Shown: positions 32,833-35,972 of the stretch, one piece after another
How positions within the stretch are numbered: the stretch's first letter is position 1
Layout: the number at the start of each line of letters is the position of its first letter
DNA from: Dysgonamonadaceae bacterium
GTDB lineage: Bacteria; Bacteroidota; Bacteroidia; Bacteroidales; Azobacteroidaceae
Length of the DNA: 35,972 nt
NCBI GenBank assembly: GCA_031259075.1
Contig: JAIRLY010000329.1
Coordinates: 1 to 35,972 of the forward strand
Reading direction: 5' to 3'
Program-made: the position numbers and the translations under genes
The notes under the pieces: generated by a model
The model's database searches: none
What the model was told of the DNA's origin: nothing
What the model saw: the letters and a program-made list of their open reading frames with translations, nothing else

Positions 32833-33365
32833 TGCAACAAAATGAAGTCAATGCGAGTTACAAAAGTCCGGTGTATAATGTGATCGCTGTACCTGTGGAG
32901 AAAGTACAGGCAAACAGCTACAATCCGAACACTGTTGCACCGCCGGAAATGCAATTACTATACAAATCGATAAAAGAAGACGGCTATACGATGCCGATTG
33001 TCTGCTATTATCTACCCGAAATCGACTGCTACGAAATTGTAGATGGTTTTCACCGTTATACTATAATGCTGAAACACAAAGATATATACGACCGCGAAAA
33101 TGGAATGATACCGGTGGTAGTAATCAATAAAGACATATCAAACCGGATGGCTTCTACTATACGACATAACCGTGCACGCGGTATACATAATATCGAATTG
33201 ATGAGTAATGTGGTTTCCGAATTAACAAAATCCGGTATGTCGGATGCTTGGATCATGAAAAACATAGGGATGGATGCCGATGAATTGCTACGTTTAAAAC
33301 AAATATCAGGTTTGGCTGATTTATTCGCAAATAAAGAATTTTCCGAAGCAAATAATATACTGTAA
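32829..33365 (+). CDS. IbrB-type ParB-like protein
   Basis: 178 residues. The ParB/sulfiredoxin-like domain shows YEIVDGFHRYTIM (about 67-79), corresponding to the ParB box I (IVxGxxR), and TIRHNRARG (about 110-118), box II. The C-terminal part, with SDAWIMKNIGMDADELLRLKQ, looks like a helix-turn-helix. Such proteins are encoded beside IbrA homologues in prophages and islands; ParB domains bind CTP or act as nucleases, and which holds here is unknown. The HTH makes this the best candidate in the cluster to bind the palindrome at 28800-28823, which is inference. Confidence 0.82.
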   Translation: MMQQNEVNASYKSPVYNVIAVPVEKVQANSYNPNTVAPPEMQLLYKSIKEDGYTMPIVCYYLPEIDCYEIVDGFHRYTIMLKHKDIYDRENGMIPVVVINKDISNRMASTIRHNRARGIHNIELMSNVVSELTKSGMSDAWIMKNIGMDADELLRLKQISGLADLFANKEFSEANNIL

Positions 33366-33607
33366 TGGCAAAATATCCTAAATTTTTCATCGCTAAAAAT
33401 CTGATGGCAGATCCGGATGGTATTTATATTTTTCACAGCAGAAAACCGCGTTTTTTGGCAAAAGTGGAAAATAGCGCTTTTGAAATAATGGACGATATTG
33501 ACAATGCTTCGGAATATTATCATGGCGATGCGGATAAATTGAATAAATTAATTAAACGCATGATAGACTGGTATAAATTATATAGAATACAAAAATGGCA
33601 GAAATAG
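33365..33607 (+). CDS. Small unknown protein
   Basis: 80 residues starting MAKYPKFFIA; ATG shares one base with the previous stop (TAATG). Lys- and aromatic-rich, with HSRKPRFLAKVE and a C-terminal basic helix (LNKLIKRMIDWYKLYRIQK). No cysteine pair, signal peptide or membrane helix. Tight coupling argues that it belongs to the IbrA/IbrB-like group, but no family is recognised. Confidence 0.6.
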   Translation: MAKYPKFFIAKNLMADPDGIYIFHSRKPRFLAKVENSAFEIMDDIDNASEYYHGDADKLNKLIKRMIDWYKLYRIQKWQK

Positions 33608-33807
33608 ATAAATTTACGGAGAAAATTAAATATCTGAAATGTCGCAGTTTTTTTCCGGATTATTGCGGTATAAGATATACTTCAGGGATACTTCGTAAAC
33701 TTTCCGGAAAGAATGCAAATGGAAATCCCGGAAAATTCACAGACGAGCAAAAAAAAACAATTATAGAGGGATTGGAAAAATTTATATCTGAAATAAAAAC
33801 ATTATAA
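33595..33807 (+). CDS. Small unknown protein, last gene of the cluster
   Basis: 70 residues starting MAEIDKFTEK; overlaps the previous gene by 13 bases. The N-terminus has KCRSFFPDYCGIRY with two Cys, the middle is Gly/Asn/Lys-rich (SGKNANGNPGKF) and the end is one helix (EQKKTIIEGLEKFISEIK). No family is recognised. The conserved overlap chain supports a real gene. Confidence 0.5.
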   Translation: MAEIDKFTEKIKYLKCRSFFPDYCGIRYTSGILRKLSGKNANGNPGKFTDEQKKTIIEGLEKFISEIKTL

Positions 33808-33950
33808 AAAACACTGACAAATTTCCTCCGGTCGATGACCTGCGATTATGAAAATTACATCCTACCAGGACTTTTGAGACGGCATTATTCATTATTCATT
33901 TTACATTTAATTCCTAATTCTTTGTAATATTTATTGTTTTTCTAAATCAC

Positions 33951-33958
33951 TAATTTTG
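33951..33958 (+). promoter_or_regulatory. -7 promoter box upstream of the structured RNA
   Basis: TAATTTTG matches TAnnTTTG. No good -33 element is at the right distance. It lies about 75 bases before the first paired base of the structured RNA, so either the RNA has an unpaired leader or another start is used. Confidence 0.3.
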
Positions 33959-34030
33959 TCCGATTTTTAAACAAATTTTTCAATTTTTCATAAAGAAACA
34001 GACAGTATTTTTTAACATTATATATTAATT

Positions 34031-34214
34031 GAGAAAGCGTTAGCTTATATTCTTGCTTACAGAAATATCGACAATTTCAGCATATACAAGGATAAGTTAG
34101 TAAGCGCTCACGTGGATGCGTGGGTATAACTTATTTGTATATGCGGGTAGTCGATAACCTCTGTAAGCAAATAAAGTTAAAAGTCCCACGCTTCGTATTT
34201 TTAAACCGCTTCTC
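34031..34214 (+). ncRNA. Highly structured RNA candidate, 6S-like size and shape
   Basis: Nested perfect pairings: outer GAGAA-a-GCG / CGCTTCTC (34031-34039 / 34207-34214), GCTTACAG / CTGTAAGC (34055-34062 / 34161-34168), ATCGAC / GTCGAT (34067-34072 / 34150-34155), GCATATACAA / TTGTATATGC (34080-34089 / 34135-34144) and ATAAGTTA / TAACTTAT (34092-34099 / 34127-34134), capped by a short CACG / CGTG hairpin. A large asymmetric bubble separates the outer stem from the long hairpin. Total 184 nt. Long rod plus central bubble fits 6S RNA, which binds RNA polymerase, but I cannot confirm this. GCGTGGG (34118-34124) is also complementary to CCCACGC (34185-34191), a possible alternative pairing. Confidence 0.6.
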
Positions 34215-34316
34215 TTCGGGACCTGGAAGCGAACTAAGAACTAAGAGTTAAAAACTAAAAGTTAAAAGTTAAGAATGGACGCCGCGCCTGTATCACAATA
34301 GTTTATTCCGGTCGAA

Positions 34317-34385
34317 GGTAAAGACAACTATTCGAATCAAAAAATCATTTTTCTCATTGTTTAATAAAAGCCGGTTGTCTTTACC
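34317..34385 (+). ncRNA. Second strong stem-loop
   Basis: GGTAAAGACAAC (34317-34328) pairs perfectly with GTTGTCTTTACC (34374-34385) over 45 bases. The helix may extend outward through CCGGTC and GACGG. Flanked on both sides by the same A/T repeat words (GAACTAAGAGTTAA), suggesting it is a cassette within the repeat family or a separate small RNA. Confidence 0.4.
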
Positions 34386-34400
34386 GGAGACGGAAATTGA

Positions 34401-34541
34401 GAACTAAGAGTTAAGAACTAAGAGTTAAGAATGGAAAATAGAGAATAGAGAAAGGAAGGCCGGAGGCCTTCAATATGAATAACCCCCAATGAAGCGAAGC
34501 GATTGGGGGGACAAACAAAAAACAGCGACGCTTTCAACCCC
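34401..34541 (+). repeat. Dispersed intergenic repeat, right copy
   Basis: Inverted relative of 241-400. Contains GAACTAAGAGTTAAG words, a GGAAAATAGAGAATAGAG block, the hairpin GAAGGCC / GGCCTTC over GGA (34456-34472), the CCCCCAAT / ATTGGGGG hairpin (34483-34508) and GCGACGCTTTCAACC. The first hairpin differs from the left copy in both arms in a pair-preserving way. Confidence 0.7.
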
Positions 34542-34623
34542 GAAGCGGGTTGAACAGGTAAAAGAGAACGTAATCACGGAACTAAAATAAATAACATTAT
34601 TAAAATTTTAATTTTTATTAAAC

Positions 34624-34968
34624 ATGAAACAAAAGATGATTTTTTTGATGCTGATGCTCTTCGTTTTGAGCGCGGCAAGTGTGAAAGCACAGGTATTAAT
34701 CGGCGGCGAGGTAGACGATGAACCGCACAGTGGGGCTATCCTGGATTTATCCCTCCTGGGTACACAAAAATTAGGCTTACTGTTGCCGAATGTGGAATTA
34801 GGCACAACGGCTACCGACTTTATGTTGGTGGCTGATGCGAGCGAGGAACAAAAAACCACTGCTTGCGGAATGGTGGTTTACAATACAAAGTCCGGCGTTT
34901 TGAACGGCGTCGGTCTTTATGTCTGGACGGGTAGTAAGTGGGTCGTAGTCGCTTTAGCCGGAAGCTAA
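34624..34968 (+). CDS. Short secreted protein with the shared N-terminal surface module
   Basis: 114 residues. A signal peptide (core MIFLMLMLFVLSAASV, cleavage after KA before QVL) is followed by a single module: IGGEVDDEPHSGAILDLS, KLGLLLPNVEL, ATDFML, CGMVVYNTKSG, GVGLYVWTGSKWV. Almost the whole mature protein matches the first 105 residues of the next gene, so it is either a stand-alone module or a minimal paralogue. The module ends look like those of tail-fibre or cell-surface proteins of Bacteroidota, with no known function. Confidence 0.75.
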   Translation: MKQKMIFLMLMLFVLSAASVKAQVLIGGEVDDEPHSGAILDLSLLGTQKLGLLLPNVELGTTATDFMLVADASEEQKTTACGMVVYNTKSGVLNGVGLYVWTGSKWVVVALAGS

Positions 34969-34993
34969 GGATGCTGGTTGAGGAAATAAAAAT

Positions 34994-35972
34994 ATGAGAA
35001 AAATACTTTATTTCGTATTACTGCTGCTCATGAGTAGCGGTAATCTTTCGGCTCAGGTAAGTATTGGCTCGGAAGACGGGCCTCGGCCCGGCGCCGGTCT
35101 GGATTTGAACAGTAAAACGAAAGGACTGTTATTGCCGAATGTATCTCTTTCTGCTCCGGCCACCGAATTTCAATTGAGCGGCGGTGATCCGGCCACAGCG
35201 AGCGGGATGCTGGTTTATAATACAAGCGACGATTTGGATGGCCCCGGTGTTTATGTCTGGGACGGTAGCAAATGGATTTTAAATACCTGTGTTCCGGCAA
35301 CTCCTACCGGTATTACGTTCTCTAAAACGGCGAACATTAAATTGGATGAAACGATCACTGCCACGGCTACTCCCGAAGTTACGTTCGGGAACGCGAAACC
35401 GAATCACTATAATTGGACAATTCCCGACAACTATTTTGAGATTCTCGACAGTGAGAATACACGGGTTATCAAGCTCAAAGCCAAAGCCGCCGGCTCGTCG
35501 ATTACCGGTACAATAAAAGTAAATGCGGAGAATGCCTGCGATAAGAGCGCCGATTATAGTAATACTACCGCTCTCAACATTTTAGATTGTTCTGATGTTC
35601 CGGCTACACCGGGTACAATTGAGTTTTCTGCAACAACCGTTAATCTGACCGGCATGTTTACAGCTTCGGTACCTGAAGTGACTACGGGCACACAAATTCC
35701 GACGTCCTATACATGGACATTGCCGAGCGGCCTGACCGGTTCGTCTACATCACGTTCAATTACCATTACGGGCGCAACAGCCGGAACGTATGCAGTGGGC
35801 GAAATCCAGGTGACGGCAACCAATGTCTGCGGAACGAGTGCGGCACAAAGCAACGCTTCGGCAGTGACGGTTCATCCTTGTACGGCTGCTCCGACAATTT
35901 CGTCTCCTGTTGCGGATGAAACGAAAATCACTAAAGTGAATGTAGAGCTTCTGTCGGAGTTGTCGATTACCG
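34994..35972 (+). CDS. Large secreted surface protein with Ig/PKD-like repeats (runs off the window)
   Basis: An open frame from ATG 34994 to the window end, 326 codons so far with no stop. A signal peptide (core ILYFVLLLLMSSGNL, cleavage after SA before QVS) precedes the same module as in the short gene upstream (QVSIGSEDG, KGLLLPNVSL, SGMLVYNTSD, GVYVWDGSKW). From about residue 99 come repeats of about 90 residues, each opening with C-x-x-x-P-A-T-P-x-x-I-x-F and containing Y-x-W-T-(I/L)-P and a final N-x-C-x-x-S segment. These are PKD/Ig-like domains typical of large adhesins and gliding-motility-associated proteins. The gene is 26 bases after the short one. Confidence 0.85.
   Translation, partial: MRKILYFVLLLLMSSGNLSAQVSIGSEDGPRPGAGLDLNSKTKGLLLPNVSLSAPATEFQLSGGDPATASGMLVYNTSDDLDGPGVYVWDGSKWILNTCVPATPTGITFSKTANIKLDETITATATPEVTFGNAKPNHYNWTIPDNYFEILDSENTRVIKLKAKAAGSSITGTIKVNAENACDKSADYSNTTALNILDCSDVPATPGTIEFSATTVNLTGMFTASVPEVTTGTQIPTSYTWTLPSGLTGSSTSRSITITGATAGTYAVGEIQVTATNVCGTSAAQSNASAVTVHPCTAAPTISSPVADETKITKVNVELLSELSIT

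Larger units (their letters stand above)
33808..34623. other. Long non-coding stretch with structured elements and repeats
   Basis: Over 800 bases with no credible gene. In order: an unassigned part (33808-33950) with TTATTCATTATTCATTTT words, a promoter box at 33951, a 184-nt foldable RNA (34031-34214), an A/T repeat block (34234-34275), a second strong stem-loop (34317-34385), a second A/T block and the dispersed repeat (34401-34541), then an A/T-rich lead into the next gene. Confidence 0.6.

Noticed and set aside
34031-34214. Retron-type RNA (flanking short inverted repeats, TTAGC after the first arm, long hairpin)
   Set aside because: There is no reverse transcriptase gene within the window near it and no msr hairpin between TTAGC and the long hairpin.
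241-34541. The inverted repeat pair as termini of one 34-kb mobile element
   Set aside because: The region between is mostly housekeeping genes, the copies are diverged, and no transposase is encoded. Two members of a dispersed family is the simpler reading.
35289-35919. Plus-strand frames of about 70 codons near the right edge
   Set aside because: They are out-of-frame shadows of the long secreted protein that starts at 34994 and stays open to the window end.

Overview
The window reads as a chromosomal segment of a Bacteroidales bacterium (phylum Bacteroidota), with a family such as Dysgonomonadaceae or Porphyromonadaceae possible but not decidable from sequence alone. Reasons: start codons lack Shine-Dalgarno sequences, many genes are preceded by the Bacteroidota -7 box TAnnTTTG, the arabinose genes are headed by a Nudix-type AraR regulator as in Bacteroides, and the housekeeping genes (DUF3822 next to rsmD, carboxynorspermidine decarboxylase, secreted GH51) have Bacteroidales character. 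No rRNA, tRNA or CRISPR array was seen.

Layout. 1-1.9 kb: tail of an unknown gene, a dispersed repeat, and a leftward rsmD / DUF3822 / small membrane protein group. 2.0-4.6 kb: a Nudix hydrolase, then a MATE exporter overlapping a cytidylate kinase-like gene. 4.7-10.3 kb: one rightward operon pstC-pstA-pstB-phoU followed by a PhoB-like regulator and a PhoR-like sensor kinase. It has no pstS, and its PstB has changes at four normally conserved ATPase positions. 10.3-13.2 kb: a decayed mobile-element zone with an integrase tail, a possible antirepressor head, a terminase tail, a fragment carrying an HExxH motif, and two divergently oriented higBA toxin-antitoxin modules whose promoters carry the same palindrome. 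13.3-14.9 kb: a single-gene AAA ATPase fused to a PD-(D/E)XK nuclease. 15.0-23.0 kb: an L-arabinose utilisation locus: araR, two operator-like palindromes around a promoter, then araD, a secreted GH51 arabinofuranosidase, araA, araB and a sodium/sugar symporter. The secreted enzyme releases arabinose, the symporter imports it, and AraA/AraB/AraD turn it into D-xylulose 5-phosphate.

23.2-28.6 kb: leftward housekeeping genes nspC, uvrD/pcrA-like, ridA, an NAD-dependent epimerase and tadA. 28.6-33.8 kb: the most distinctive accessory locus, seven rightward genes mostly overlapping: unknown protein, SNF2-type helicase, GNAT-like protein, PP-loop PAPS-reductase-like protein (IbrA/DUF3440 type), ParB-like protein (IbrB type) and two small proteins. 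In front lie a foldable leader, and a perfect 24-bp palindrome overlapping a promoter box. 33.8-34.6 kb: a gene-free stretch with a 184-nt highly structured RNA candidate of 6S-like size and shape, a second strong stem-loop, and a repeat that is the inverted relative of the one at the left end. 34.6 kb to the end: two secreted proteins sharing an N-terminal module. The second is long, carries Ig/PKD-like repeats and runs off the window.

Gene calls for the named housekeeping, pho and ara genes are secure. The biochemical role of the 28.9-33.8 kb cluster, the identity of the structured RNA, and the origins of the phage fragments are inferences.
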